Positions 33,398-42,409 of a stretch of DNA of 64,000 nt are shown here, piece by piece. This DNA is from Tropicimonas aquimaris (lineage in GTDB: Bacteria; Pseudomonadota; Alphaproteobacteria; Rhodobacterales; Rhodobacteraceae). The notes beneath the pieces are model-generated. The model saw nothing but the letters and a program-made list of their open reading frames with translations, did no database searches and was not told the DNA's origin. Each line of letters opens with the position of its first letter. Position 1 is the stretch's first letter. A program made the translations under genes and the position numbers. The stretch lies in NCBI RefSeq assembly GCF_042676185.1, contig NZ_JBHTJT010000005.1, positions 1 through 64,000 on the forward strand. The letters are read 5' to 3'.

Positions 33398-34363
33398 ATG
33401 AACCCAGTTATACTGTCGTCGGGAGATCTGCTTGCGGATCGCCGGGCGCAATTTGCCGAAGCCCTCCGTGGCGAGAGCCCGCAGGCTGCATGTGATCTCT
33501 ATCTCCAGGCGCTCGACCTTGCCCCCGGTTGGGCTGCCGGCTGGTTCCGGCTCGGCGAGATCCGCGCCGAGGGAGGTCTCGACGAGGCGGCGGAAGCCTT
33601 CGAACGTGCCATCGAAGCCGATCCCGAGGACAGGCTTGGCGCCGGACTGCGCCGCGACCTGCTGCGCAAGCGGACGCTGAGCGTCGACATGCCGACGGCT
33701 TTCATCGAAACCATGTTCGACCAGTACGCCCCGGAGTTCGATGCCGCGCTCCTTGGCCGGCTGGACTACCGCGCGCCCTGCCTGCTTGCGGAGCGGCTGC
33801 GCCCGCCCTTTGGGCGCGTGCTGGATCTCGGCTGCGGCACCGGGCTGATGGGGCGGGAACTGCGCGACAGCGCTCTCTGGCTCGAAGGGTGGGACATCTC
33901 GGTCGAGATGCTGCGCGAAGCGACGGCCAAGGGGCATTACGACGCGCTGAACCGGCGCGATCTGTCGGGACTCGAACCGTCGGGCGCAAGCTGGGACACG
34001 ATCACGGCGGCGGATGTCTTCGCCTATCTGGGGTCGCTGGAACAGATCGTTTCCTGGGTCGCGCAGGCGCTTCGGCCCGGCGGACAGTTCGCCTTCACGG
34101 TGGAACTGCATGAGGGTCTGGACGCCTGGGTGCTGCGCCCGAGCCGCCGCTATGCCCATTCGGAGCGCTACCTGGAGCAATTGCTCGCCAAGGCCGGATT
34201 CTCGTGCAGCATCTCGCGCGAGGTTCTTCGCCAGGACCGCGGCCGGCCGATAGAGGGACTGGTAATCCATGCGGTTCTTTGCAGCGCCGCCCATGACGGA
34301 TCAGAGGCCTTGGGGCAGCAGATCCCGGATGCTGCGATCCGCGTGGAGCTTTCCGGTTCGTGA
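33398..34363 (+). CDS. TPR-containing class I SAM-dependent methyltransferase
   Basis: The 321-residue protein has an N-terminal helical region that looks like two tetratricopeptide repeats (CDLYLQALDLAPGWAAGWFRLGEIRAEGGLDEAAEAFERAIEADPED, about 33-80) and a C-terminal Rossmann methyltransferase domain with motif I VLDLGCGTGLMG (about 142-153). The combination is known from alphaproteobacterial methyltransferases of unknown substrate. The ATG at 33398 is chosen over a TTG at 33377; no clear ribosome site is seen. No signal peptide. Confidence 0.8.
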   Translation: MNPVILSSGDLLADRRAQFAEALRGESPQAACDLYLQALDLAPGWAAGWFRLGEIRAEGGLDEAAEAFERAIEADPEDRLGAGLRRDLLRKRTLSVDMPTAFIETMFDQYAPEFDAALLGRLDYRAPCLLAERLRPPFGRVLDLGCGTGLMGRELRDSALWLEGWDISVEMLREATAKGHYDALNRRDLSGLEPSGASWDTITAADVFAYLGSLEQIVSWVAQALRPGGQFAFTVELHEGLDAWVLRPSRRYAHSERYLEQLLAKAGFSCSISREVLRQDRGRPIEGLVIHAVLCSAAHDGSEALGQQIPDAAIRVELSGS

Positions 34364-34546
34364 GCCGGACACGCGGTCACGCCCCGGGATCGTTCGTGGT
34401 GTAGGTTCGTCGCATTGAGGTCGGCGCTCGAGGCAGCAACCGTCTCGAGCGCGGCAACGGCGAAGGGCGGCGAGCCAATCCTGCGCCCCAACGCGGCAAG
34501 ATCGGCCGGTTTGTGATAGGATGCCCCCCCAGAGGAGGCGCATTCG

Positions 34547-35080
34547 ATGTTCAACACCGATCATTTCATTGCCGATTGTCTCGCCGCCGTGCACCACGAT
34601 CCGACCCACAAGAGCGTCGAGGAAGTGGTGCGCCGCGCGATGTCCGACCCCGACGACGTGCTGGCCGCCCTCGGGGAACCCACGGAGCCGGGGATCACGC
34701 CGCTCTACCAGTCCGACAAGCTGACGATCGTGAACCTTGCCTGGAAGCCCTCCACGACGATCCCGCCCCACAACCACGAGATGTGGGCGGTGATCGGGAT
34801 CTATGGCGGGCGGGAAGACAACATCTTCTGGCGGCGCGTGAAGGACCACCCCGACGGGCTCATCGAGGCGGCGGGCGCACGGGCGCTGACCACCGGCGAT
34901 GTCTGCCCGATGGGGCCGGACATCATCCATTCCGTGACCAACCCGATCCCCCGGCTGACCGCGGCGCTCCATGTCTACGGCGGCGATTTCTTCGAGGCCG
35001 AGCGCAGCGAATGGGAGCCCGAGGGGCTGACCGAGCAATTGCTGGACATCGAGGAAGTCCGGCGCCGCTTCTCCAACTGA
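34547..35080 (+). CDS. Cupin, cysteine-dioxygenase-like metal enzyme
   Basis: The 177-residue product has the cysteine dioxygenase-type cupin ligands His75 and His77 (PPHNHEMWAVIGIYGG) and His128 (GPDIIHSV), the three-His Fe site. It lacks an obvious Cys-Tyr cross-link pair, which places it nearer to 3-mercaptopropionate or related thiol dioxygenases or to proteins described only as predicted metal-dependent enzymes. A strong AGAGGAGG site precedes the start. It is 212 bases before the flavin monooxygenase operon and in the same direction. Confidence 0.8.
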   Translation: MFNTDHFIADCLAAVHHDPTHKSVEEVVRRAMSDPDDVLAALGEPTEPGITPLYQSDKLTIVNLAWKPSTTIPPHNHEMWAVIGIYGGREDNIFWRRVKDHPDGLIEAAGARALTTGDVCPMGPDIIHSVTNPIPRLTAALHVYGGDFFEAERSEWEPEGLTEQLLDIEEVRRRFSN

Positions 35081-35292
35081 AGGGCCTTGGGTCACGGGCA
35101 GCGCATGCCGACACCCGAACAGAGGCGGCGCGGGCAAATTTAGTCGCCTTCGTCCGAAGAGCCTTTTGACGGCCATGGGGATTGAGCAAAACCTAATCAA
35201 GGATGACGAAAAGAGTTCTTTCCTCCAAACTCCCAACCCGTGAAATCGGCCGGGAAACGCGCAGCGGCCAGGGCGCCGCGAGAGGACAGGAC

Positions 35293-36552
35293 ATGACGAC
35301 CGAACGGATCGACACGCTCGTAGTGGGCGCGGGCCAGGCCGGCGTGGCCGCGAGCGAGCATCTCGGCAGGAACGGCGTGCCGCACCTGGTGCTGGAGCGG
35401 GCCCGGATCGCCGAGCGCTGGCGCTCGGAGCGGTGGGATTCACTCGTGGCGAACGGGCCGGCCTGGCACGACCGCTTTCCCGGCATGGAGTTCGGCGGCT
35501 TCGGCGGCGACGATTTCGTGCCGAAGGAGGCGGTCGCCGACTATTTCGTCGCTTACGCAGAGAAGATCGGTGCGCCGGTCCGCTGCGGGGTGGAAGTGCG
35601 CGAGGTCCGCAGGCTCGACGGGCGGCCGGGCTTCCGGGTGAGGACATCGGAGGGCGTGATCGAGGCCACGAACGTCATCGCCGCGACCGGCGCCTTCCAG
35701 CGGCCGATCATCCCGCAGCTCGTGCCCGAGACGCCGGGGCTGACGCAGATCCACTCCACCGGCTATCGCAACCCCGGCCAGCTTGACGACGGCGCCGTGC
35801 TGGTCGTCGGCGCCGGCTCGTCCGGGGTGCAGATCGCGGACGAACTGCTGCGGGCGGGCAAGCGCGTCTACCTTTCCGTCGGCCCCCACGACCGGCCGCC
35901 CCGCAGCTACCGCGGACGCGATTTCGTCTGGTGGCTCGGCGTCCTTGGGAAATGGGACGCCGCGGCGATGGCGCCGGGGCTGGAGCACGTGACCATCGCC
36001 GTGAGCGGTGCGCGTGGCGGCCACACGGTCGATTTCCGCGGGCTGGCCCATGACGGCATGACGCTGGTCGGCCGCACCGAGGCGTGCCGGGACGGCGTCC
36101 TGACCTTTGCGGGCGACCTTGCGGAGAACATCGCGCGGGGAGACGCCAACCTCCGGGCGCTTCTGGACGAGGCGGATGCCTACGTCGCCCGCAACGGGCT
36201 CGACCTGCCTGAAGAGCCCGAGGCGCGCGCCACCCTGCCCGACCCGGACTGCCTCACCCATCCGCTCCGCGAGCTGGACCTGAAGGCGGCGGCCGTCAGC
36301 ACGATCATCTGGGCCACCGGCTTCGCCGCCGATTACGGCTGGCTCAAGCTCGACACCTTCGGACCGGACGGCAAGCCTCGCCATCAGCGTGGGGTGTCCG
36401 CCGAGCCCGGCATCTATTTCCTCGGCCTGCCGTGGCAATCGCGCCGGGGGTCTTCCTTTATCTGGGGCGTCTGGCACGATGCCCGGTATGTTGCGGATCA
36501 CATCGCGACCCAGCGGGTCTATCGGGACTATGCGCCCGACACCGCGCGCTGA
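35293..36552 (+). CDS. FAD/NADPH-dependent flavin monooxygenase-like oxidoreductase
   Basis: The 419-residue protein has an N-terminal FAD-binding GAGQAG (12-17), a second NAD(P)H-binding GAGSSG (173-178) and the ATG motif IIWATGF (about 336-342), the pattern of single-component flavin monooxygenases and related pyridine-nucleotide oxidoreductases. An FxGxxxHxxxY-type motif is only partly preserved (TQIHSTGYRN near 151), so it could act as a hydroxylase or as a reductase. The start at 35293 has AGGACAGGAC upstream; 35203 would add a non-conserved leader. It is followed closely by the Rieske oxygenase gene, for which it might be a partner. Confidence 0.85.
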   Translation: MTTERIDTLVVGAGQAGVAASEHLGRNGVPHLVLERARIAERWRSERWDSLVANGPAWHDRFPGMEFGGFGGDDFVPKEAVADYFVAYAEKIGAPVRCGVEVREVRRLDGRPGFRVRTSEGVIEATNVIAATGAFQRPIIPQLVPETPGLTQIHSTGYRNPGQLDDGAVLVVGAGSSGVQIADELLRAGKRVYLSVGPHDRPPRSYRGRDFVWWLGVLGKWDAAAMAPGLEHVTIAVSGARGGHTVDFRGLAHDGMTLVGRTEACRDGVLTFAGDLAENIARGDANLRALLDEADAYVARNGLDLPEEPEARATLPDPDCLTHPLRELDLKAAAVSTIIWATGFAADYGWLKLDTFGPDGKPRHQRGVSAEPGIYFLGLPWQSRRGSSFIWGVWHDARYVADHIATQRVYRDYAPDTAR

Positions 36553-36577
36553 GCACAGGAGCAAAGAGGAACCGGGA

Positions 36578-37720
36578 ATGGCCAGAGATCACGTTGACAC
36601 CGATCCCGCAGCCCTGCTTGCAGCCAACACCGCCCTGCCCTTCGAGCGCGCCGAGGCGATGCCGCCCGAGGTCTATACCTCGCAAGCCTTCGTCGAGGCC
36701 GAACTGGAGCACATCTTCGGCAAGGAATGGTTCTGCGTCGGCCGCGCCAGCACCCTGCCCGAGCCGGGAGACTACACCACGGTCGACCTCGCCGGTCAGC
36801 CTGTGGCGGTGGTGCGCGACCGCGACGGCGCGCTACGCGCTGTCTCCAACGTCTGCCTGCACCGGATGTCGACCATGTTGCAGGGCCGTGGCCACACCCG
36901 CGCCATCACCTGTCCATATCACGGCTGGACCTACAACCTCGACGGCCGGCTGCGCGGCGCGCCGGGCATGGGGCTGAACGAAGGGTTTTGCAAGCAGGAC
37001 TACAGGCTGCCGCAGGTCCGCTGCGAGGAGTGGCTCGGCTGGGTCTTTGTCTCGCTCGCGCCGGATGCGGCGCCGGTGGCCGAGCGCTACGGCAAGCTGC
37101 TCGACCTGGTGGGCGATTTCGACATGGGCGGCTATGTGGAGAGCTTCCAGGAAACCCATGTCTGGGACACCAACTGGAAGGTGCTGGCCGAAAACTTCAT
37201 GGAGAGCTATCACCTGCCGGTCTGCCACATGGGCACCATCGGCGGCCAGGTGAAGCTGGAGGAGATGGTCTGCCCCGAGGGCGAGGAGAACTTCAATTAC
37301 CACTGGATCCTCAAGGACGACTCGCTCGACCTTGCCCTTGCCCACCCGACCAACACCGCGCTCAAGGGCGATGCCCGACGCACGACCTGGCTGCTCTCGC
37401 TCTATCCCGGGCTGTTCATCACGCTGTCGCCGGGGTATTTCTGGTACCTCTCCCTGCATCCCGAAGGCCCGGGAAAGGTGCGGATCCTCTACGGCGGCGG
37501 CATGGCCAAGGAATTCGCCGCCGACGCGAACGCACAAGTGCACTTCGACCGGCTGAAGGCGCTGCTCGACGACGTCAACGTGGAGGACCGCGGCTGCACC
37601 GAGCGGGTCTACAAGGGCCTGCTGTCGGGGCTGTCCCGGCCGGGGCACCTGAGCCACCTGGAGCGCCCCAACTACGAGTTCGCCCAGTATCTCAACCGCC
37701 GGATCAACGGCGCCGCCTGA
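36578..37720 (+). CDS. Rieske non-haem iron oxygenase, alpha subunit
   Basis: The 380-residue enzyme has the Rieske cluster ligands Cys93-x-His95 (CLHR) and Cys112-x2-His115 (CPYHGW) and the mononuclear iron site (Asn206, His212, His217 in ENFMESYHLPVCHMG). That makes it a ring-hydroxylating or N-demethylating oxygenase of the aromatic/betaine type; the subgroup that acts on quaternary amines is a possibility given the amine-related context. No separate beta subunit is present. It follows the flavoprotein gene by 25 bases and is followed by RidA and DUF1028. No dedicated ferredoxin or reductase gene is in the operon apart from the flavoprotein. Confidence 0.9.
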   Translation: MARDHVDTDPAALLAANTALPFERAEAMPPEVYTSQAFVEAELEHIFGKEWFCVGRASTLPEPGDYTTVDLAGQPVAVVRDRDGALRAVSNVCLHRMSTMLQGRGHTRAITCPYHGWTYNLDGRLRGAPGMGLNEGFCKQDYRLPQVRCEEWLGWVFVSLAPDAAPVAERYGKLLDLVGDFDMGGYVESFQETHVWDTNWKVLAENFMESYHLPVCHMGTIGGQVKLEEMVCPEGEENFNYHWILKDDSLDLALAHPTNTALKGDARRTTWLLSLYPGLFITLSPGYFWYLSLHPEGPGKVRILYGGGMAKEFAADANAQVHFDRLKALLDDVNVEDRGCTERVYKGLLSGLSRPGHLSHLERPNYEFAQYLNRRINGAA

Positions 37721-37736
37721 CATAACGGAGTGCCGC

Positions 37737-38153
37737 ATGGCCCACACCCGGATCCGCACCTTCAACACCGCGGACACCTATCCCGAACAGAACCTCGACA
37801 ACGACCTCTGCCAGGCCGTCGTGACCCGTGGCGGCCGCACCGTCTGGCTGCGCGGGCAATGCCCCCAGAACCTCGACGACGCGCGCTCCATCGACAGCCA
37901 CGACCCGGTGGAGCAGACCCACAAGGTGATGCAGAACATCCGGCAGCTCCTCGAAGAGGCCGGCGGTTCGATGGAGCACCTGGTGAAGGTCGTGGTCTAC
38001 ATCACCGACGTGCGGCACCGGGAGGCGGTCTACCGGACGATGGGCGAATACATCCGGGGCGTGCATCCCGTCTCCACCGGGCTTGTCGTCTCGGCGCTGG
38101 CCCGCCCGGAATGGCTGGTCGAGATCGACGGTACCGCCGTGATCCCGGATTGA
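37737..38153 (+). CDS. RidA-like protein lacking the canonical Arg
   Basis: The 138-residue protein has the YjgF/Rid fold cues (VWLRGQCPQNLD, VVYITDVRHREAVYRTMGEYI, ALARPEWLVEIDGTAVI). In true RidA the segment P-x-R-T/S carries the Arg that binds imine/enamine carboxylates; here that place reads HPVSTGL, with Ser instead of Arg, so it probably belongs to a Rid subgroup that does not deaminate 2-aminoacrylate. An ACGGAG site precedes the ATG. It is the third gene of the FMO-Rieske operon and may process an unstable imine intermediate there. Confidence 0.85.
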   Translation: MAHTRIRTFNTADTYPEQNLDNDLCQAVVTRGGRTVWLRGQCPQNLDDARSIDSHDPVEQTHKVMQNIRQLLEEAGGSMEHLVKVVVYITDVRHREAVYRTMGEYIRGVHPVSTGLVVSALARPEWLVEIDGTAVIPD

Positions 38154-38157
38154 GCCG

Positions 38158-38832
38158 ATGACCTTCTCCCTCGTCGCCCGCTGCGCGGAGACCGGCATGT
38201 TCGGCATCGCCATCTCCTCGTCTTCTCCCGCCGTCGCCGCGCGCTGTTCCCACGTGCGCGCCGGAATCGGCGCGGTGGCGTCGCAAAACGTGACCGACCC
38301 CGCGCTCGGCCCGCTGGCGCTCGACCTGATGGAACGGGGCCTGACGGCGAGCGAGGCCGTCGAGCACATCGTGTCGCTGGGTCGGTTCATGGAATACCGC
38401 CAACTCCTCGCGGTGGACCGCGCCGGGCTGACGGCGATCCACTCCGGCACCCGGAGCCTCGGCACCTGGTCGGAGGCGCGTGCCGAGAACGTCGCCTCCG
38501 GCGGCAACCTGCTGGCCGACCCGGGCGTGCCGCAGGCCATCGTGGAGGGATTTCTCTGCGTCAAGGGCCATCTGGGCGACCGGCTGATCGCAGCCCTCCG
38601 CGCGGGCCTTGCGGCCGGCGGCGAGGCTGGCCCGGTGCATTCGGCGGGTCTCAAGATCGTGGACAAGGTGCCCTGGCCCGTGGCCGACTTGCGGTGTGAC
38701 TGGACGGAGAATTGCCCCATCGAGGCGGTTGCGACCGCCTGGGAGGTCTACAAGCCGCAGCTCGACGCCTATGTGCAACGCGCCCTCGATCCCCGCGAGG
38801 CTCCGTCCTATGGCGTCCCCGGCGACGCGTGA
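38158..38832 (+). CDS. DUF1028 family (Ntn-hydrolase-like) protein
   Basis: The 224-residue protein starts MTFSLVARCAETGMFGIAISSSSPAV, the DUF1028 signature, with Thr2 a candidate N-terminal nucleophile after Met removal. Further conserved pieces are GIGAVASQNVTDP and ENVASGGNLLA. The fold belongs to the Ntn-hydrolase superfamily; activity is unassigned but amide cleavage is plausible. The gene follows RidA by four bases and is followed by a LysR gene, so it is likely part of the same pathway. Confidence 0.88.
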   Translation: MTFSLVARCAETGMFGIAISSSSPAVAARCSHVRAGIGAVASQNVTDPALGPLALDLMERGLTASEAVEHIVSLGRFMEYRQLLAVDRAGLTAIHSGTRSLGTWSEARAENVASGGNLLADPGVPQAIVEGFLCVKGHLGDRLIAALRAGLAAGGEAGPVHSAGLKIVDKVPWPVADLRCDWTENCPIEAVATAWEVYKPQLDAYVQRALDPREAPSYGVPGDA

Positions 38833-38878
38833 AGTGGGCGGGCTTGATCCGGCCCGCGGGCTTCGGCTAGCTGCGCCC

Positions 38879-39814
38879 ATGCCTTTGCGCTTTACCCTCC
38901 GCCAGCTCGAATACTTCGTCGCCGTGGGCGAGGCCGGCTCGATCGCACTGGCCTCGGAACAAGTCAACGTCTCCCCTCCCTCGATCTCCACCGCCATCGC
39001 CCAGCTGGAGAAGGAATTCGGCATCCCGCTTTTCGTGCGCAGGCACGCGCAGGGCCTGTCGCTCTCGCAGGCCGGACGACAGTTCCTGGTGCAGGCGAAG
39101 AAGGTGCTGGACGAAGCGGATGTACTGAACCACCTCGCCGGCGACGTGTTGGGCAAGGTGCGCGGGGCGCTCTCCGTCGGCTGTCTGCTGACCTTTGCGC
39201 AGCTCGTCGTGCCCCGCCTGCGCCGCTCCTTCGAGACGCGCTTTCCCGAGGTCACGGTGCGCCAGAACGAGCTGACCCAGGCCCAGATCTTCGACTGGCT
39301 GCGACGGGCGGAGATCGACCTAGCGCTGACCTACGATCTCGAAATCCCTGCCGATCTGGATTTCCTGCCGCTCGCGGAACTGCCGCCCCATGTGCTGCTG
39401 GCCGAGGATCATCCGCTGGCCGGACGGGCTGAGATTGCGGTCGCGGACCTTCAAGACCTGCCGATGATCCTGCTCGATCTGCCCTATTCCTCGGATTATT
39501 TCCTGTCCCTGTTCGACGAACTCCCGATCCGACCGCGCATCGCGGAGCGAACCCGCGACATGGCGGTGATGCGCTCACTCGTCGGCAACGGCTTCGGCTT
39601 CTCGCTTGCCAACATCCGCCCGCTCTCCGACACCTCTCCCGACGGGCGCCGGGTGGTATCGGTTCCGCTGACCGGGACGGTCCGGAGCCTGCGGCTGGGC
39701 CTCGCCATGGCGCCCGGCGCGCGATCGATCCTGAACATCTCGGCCTTTGCCGAGCATTGCCGGGAGGTCGTGACCGCCGAAACGATCCCCGGACTGAAGG
39801 CGCCAGGGACCTGA
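38879..39814 (+). CDS. LysR-family regulator
   Basis: The 311-residue protein has an N-terminal HTH (FTLRQLEYFVAVGEAGSIALASEQVNVSPPSISTAIAQLEKEFGIPLFVRRHAQGLSLSQAG) and a LysR substrate-binding domain. Unlike most LysR genes, it is in the same direction as its neighbours, lying between DUF1028 and the deacylase gene with a 46-base gap before and 3 bases after. It is a strong candidate regulator of the FMO-Rieske-RidA-DUF1028-ArgE operon. The start is set by the family N-terminus; no good ribosome site is seen. Confidence 0.88.
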   Translation: MPLRFTLRQLEYFVAVGEAGSIALASEQVNVSPPSISTAIAQLEKEFGIPLFVRRHAQGLSLSQAGRQFLVQAKKVLDEADVLNHLAGDVLGKVRGALSVGCLLTFAQLVVPRLRRSFETRFPEVTVRQNELTQAQIFDWLRRAEIDLALTYDLEIPADLDFLPLAELPPHVLLAEDHPLAGRAEIAVADLQDLPMILLDLPYSSDYFLSLFDELPIRPRIAERTRDMAVMRSLVGNGFGFSLANIRPLSDTSPDGRRVVSVPLTGTVRSLRLGLAMAPGARSILNISAFAEHCREVVTAETIPGLKAPGT

Positions 39815-39817
39815 ACG

Positions 39818-40957
39818 ATGCATAGCCTCGATCTCCTCGATCGTCTGGTCGCGTTTCCGACCGTCAGCGGCGATTCCAACGTGCTTATGATCGATTTCGT
39901 GGAGGACTACCTTTCGCAGCGTGGCTTCGAGGTGCACCGGATTGCCGACGACACCGGCACGAAGGCCGGCCTCTTCGGCCGGATCGGGCCGGCCGGGCCG
40001 GGAGGCGTGATGCTCTCGGGGCATTCGGACGTGGTCCCGGCGGATGGCGAGGCCTGGAGCGGTGACCCGTTCCGGCTCCGGCGCGACGGAGACCGGCTGT
40101 ACGCTCGCGGGACCACGGATATGAAAGGGTTTCTTGCGTCCGCCCTTGCGCTGGCCGACCGGATCACGGGTCGGCGACTGCGCGAACCGCTCAAGCTGTC
40201 GATCTCCTGGGACGAGGAGGCCGGATGCCTCGGCATTCCTCAGATGCTGCGGCATCTCGGACCGACCATCGGCGCGCCCCGGCTCTGCATCGTGGGAGAG
40301 CCGACGTCCATGCAGGTCGCGACCGGGCACAAGGGCAAGGCGTCACTGCGCGCCATCTGCCGCGGCGAGGCCGGCCATTCATCGATGGCGCCGGATTTCA
40401 TCAACGCGCTTCACCTCGCCGCCGATTTCATCACGGGCGTGCGGGAGATCCAGGCCGAGCTCGCCCGGACCGGCGCGCGCGACGAGGGCTACACGGTGCC
40501 CTATTCCACCGTCCATGTCGGCCGGATGCAGGGCGGCACGGCGCTGAATATTGTCCCGGAGCAGGCCGTGATCGACCTGGAGTATCGCCACGTGGCAGCC
40601 GAATCCTCCGAAGCGATCGAAGATCGGCTTCGGGAAGCGGCACGACGGGCCGACCCCGGCAAGGCCGACTGTGGGGTGTCGCTGGAGCGTCTCGGCGGCT
40701 ACCCGGGGCTCGATCATCCGCCCGACACAGATTGCGTCCGCGAGGGCGTGACGCTCTCCGGCCGCCGTCAGACCATCAAGGTCGGCTATGGCACCGAGGC
40801 CGGCCATTTCGCGGCTGCCGGTATCCCGACCGTCATCTGCGGCCCGGGTTCGATGGACCAGGGGCATATTGCGGACGAGTTCCTTGCGATGGATCAACTG
40901 GCCGCCTGCGACGCCTTCATGGACCGGCTGGCCGATCGTCTCCGCGACGGCACTTGA
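39818..40957 (+). CDS. M20 peptidase/ArgE-like amide hydrolase
   Basis: The 379-residue enzyme has the M20 metal ligands His69 (LSGHSDVVPADG), Asp101 (ARGTTDMKGFL), the catalytic/ligand pair Glu133-Glu134 (WDEEAGCLG) and later E and H ligands (GEPTS; DQGHIADEF), typical of acetylornithine deacetylase and related N-acyl-amino-acid amidohydrolases. In this operon, it likely releases an amino acid from an N-acyl or N-carbamoyl product rather than serving arginine synthesis. It starts four bases after the LysR stop. Confidence 0.9.
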   Translation: MHSLDLLDRLVAFPTVSGDSNVLMIDFVEDYLSQRGFEVHRIADDTGTKAGLFGRIGPAGPGGVMLSGHSDVVPADGEAWSGDPFRLRRDGDRLYARGTTDMKGFLASALALADRITGRRLREPLKLSISWDEEAGCLGIPQMLRHLGPTIGAPRLCIVGEPTSMQVATGHKGKASLRAICRGEAGHSSMAPDFINALHLAADFITGVREIQAELARTGARDEGYTVPYSTVHVGRMQGGTALNIVPEQAVIDLEYRHVAAESSEAIEDRLREAARRADPGKADCGVSLERLGGYPGLDHPPDTDCVREGVTLSGRRQTIKVGYGTEAGHFAAAGIPTVICGPGSMDQGHIADEFLAMDQLAACDAFMDRLADRLRDGT

Positions 40958-41109
40958 TCTCGGGGCAGGCGTTTTCTCTCACCCTCGCGGCATTCGAGGC
41001 GAGGTCTGTGGCGAGGGCCGTGTATCCGTTCGGATCATTGAGGCATTCAGATCGCAAAGGCGCTTGCAATGCCCCGAATCCTTGGCTACTAACCGCGCCA
41101 CGCTGGTAC

Positions 41110-41184
41110 GGTCCGTTCGTCTATCGGTTAGGACGCCAGGTTTTCAACCTGGAAAGAGGGGTTCGATTCCCCTACGGACTGCCA
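41110..41184 (+). tRNA. tRNA-Glu(TTC)
   Basis: A complete cloverleaf can be drawn: acceptor GGTCCGT / ACGGACT, D-arm GTCTATCGGTTAGGAC, anticodon stem CCAGG / CCTGG with loop TTTTCAA (anticodon TTC), T-arm AGGGG-TTCGATT-CCCCT, discriminator G and an encoded CCA. It resembles other alphaproteobacterial tRNA-Glu genes. It is isolated between the deacylase and the convergent GGDEF gene. Confidence 0.93.
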
Positions 41185-41344
41185 GCGATTTCCCGAGATT
41201 TTTGGTATGATCCCAAGCCTAAAGGCCTACTGGGTGTGATGGCGTTTCACACCATCGGGTTTGCATCTAGCTGCGGCCAGACACGACTGCGCTGCAGATC
41301 GCAAAATCAACATTGCGGGGCCGGCTGTATGATCGATTGCGATT
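41185..41344. other. Short gap between tRNA and convergent gene
   Basis: It contains a GC-containing imperfect hairpin around 41239-41260 (GATGGCGTTTCACACCATC), a possible terminator for the tRNA or for the leftward operon. Nothing else is seen. Confidence 0.35.
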
Positions 41345-42409
41345 TCACGCCCCAGCGGCCGAGCCGGCGTCCGGATTGGCGAGCATACAACGCCCTCTCC
41401 CCGCATGTTTGGAGGCGTATAGAGCCTTGTCCGCCTCATCCAGAAGGCTGTCGGCTCCGACGCCCGGATGCGAAACGCTCGTCGCGATGCCGATGCTGCA
41501 GGAGATCCGGCAGGCATCGCCACCATACGGCACCGGCTCCTCGAGGCGCGAAATGATCCGATGGGCGATTGTCTGCAGTACCTCCGTATCGACCAGCCGC
41601 TGGAACACCAGCACGAATTCGTCGCCCCCCACCCTCGCCACGGTATCGCAATCGCGGGTCTCCGAAACGAGGATGCGGGCCACGACCTGGAGCACCTCGT
41701 CGCCCGCGGCATGGCCGAACCTGTCGTTAACCTGCTTGAAGTAGTCGAGATCCACCTGCATCAGACCGAACGGCACGCCGGTCGCCTCGAAACGATCCAG
41801 GACGTGACCGAGCGCACGCCTGTTTTTTAGGCCGGTGAGCGTGTCCGTGAACGCCTGCTCCTCTGCCGCGACCTTGGCGCCCTGCAGTCTCTGGTTGAGC
41901 ATTTTCGATTCGCTCATCGCCGCGGATTTTGCCTCGAACAGGTAGAGCATTTCCACGGCCAGATCGGTTGCCGCAAAATCGCGGGACGACAGGTCGTAGG
42001 CCTCGACCGCATCGACCACCGAGATCCCGAACGACAGGTTGACGAGCACACCGCGCCCACAGGAGAGGTTTGCGGCCAAGGCCTTGAAGTGGCTCCGCAC
42101 CCCCTCCCTGAAGATAACCAAGAAGCGGCCACCGTCCTGCACGGGCAGCAAGGCGATGTGGGTCACGCCGCGCGGCCGGCGCATCTCGAACACGTCGAAG
42201 AACATCCCGCCAATCAGCCCGCCTTCGGGGCGCAGCTTGAGCAACGTCGGGCCTGCGCGCAGGATACGGCCGTCGTTCGCGACGACCAGATGCATCGGCA
42301 TGAAGGCGGAAAGCGCCTCCATGTCGAGCAGGTTGAGCTTGCGCAGCAGGTCCGGATTGCAGGTCTGCGGCTGGCAGGTCTCAAGGTTGACGCGGGCGCC
42401 GACGTTCAT
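41345..42409 (-). CDS. GGDEF diguanylate cyclase with N-terminal HNOBA-like domain
   Basis: The 354-residue product has an N-terminal domain with the pattern of H-NOX-associated domains (HNOBA; MPMHLVVANDGRILRAGPTLLKL, FFDVFEMRRPRGV), a helical linker (about 150-185) and a GGDEF domain: GGDEF at 261-265 and the inhibitory I-site RDCD at 252-255. It should make cyclic di-GMP and be product-inhibited. It overlaps the upstream H-NOX-like gene by ATGA, so the partners are co-translated. No membrane segment. Confidence 0.9.
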   Translation of the reverse strand: MNVGARVNLETCQPQTCNPDLLRKLNLLDMEALSAFMPMHLVVANDGRILRAGPTLLKLRPEGGLIGGMFFDVFEMRRPRGVTHIALLPVQDGGRFLVIFREGVRSHFKALAANLSCGRGVLVNLSFGISVVDAVEAYDLSSRDFAATDLAVEMLYLFEAKSAAMSESKMLNQRLQGAKVAAEEQAFTDTLTGLKNRRALGHVLDRFEATGVPFGLMQVDLDYFKQVNDRFGHAAGDEVLQVVARILVSETRDCDTVARVGGDEFVLVFQRLVDTEVLQTIAHRIISRLEEPVPYGGDACRISCSIGIATSVSHPGVGADSLLDEADKALYASKHAGRGRCMLANPDAGSAAGA

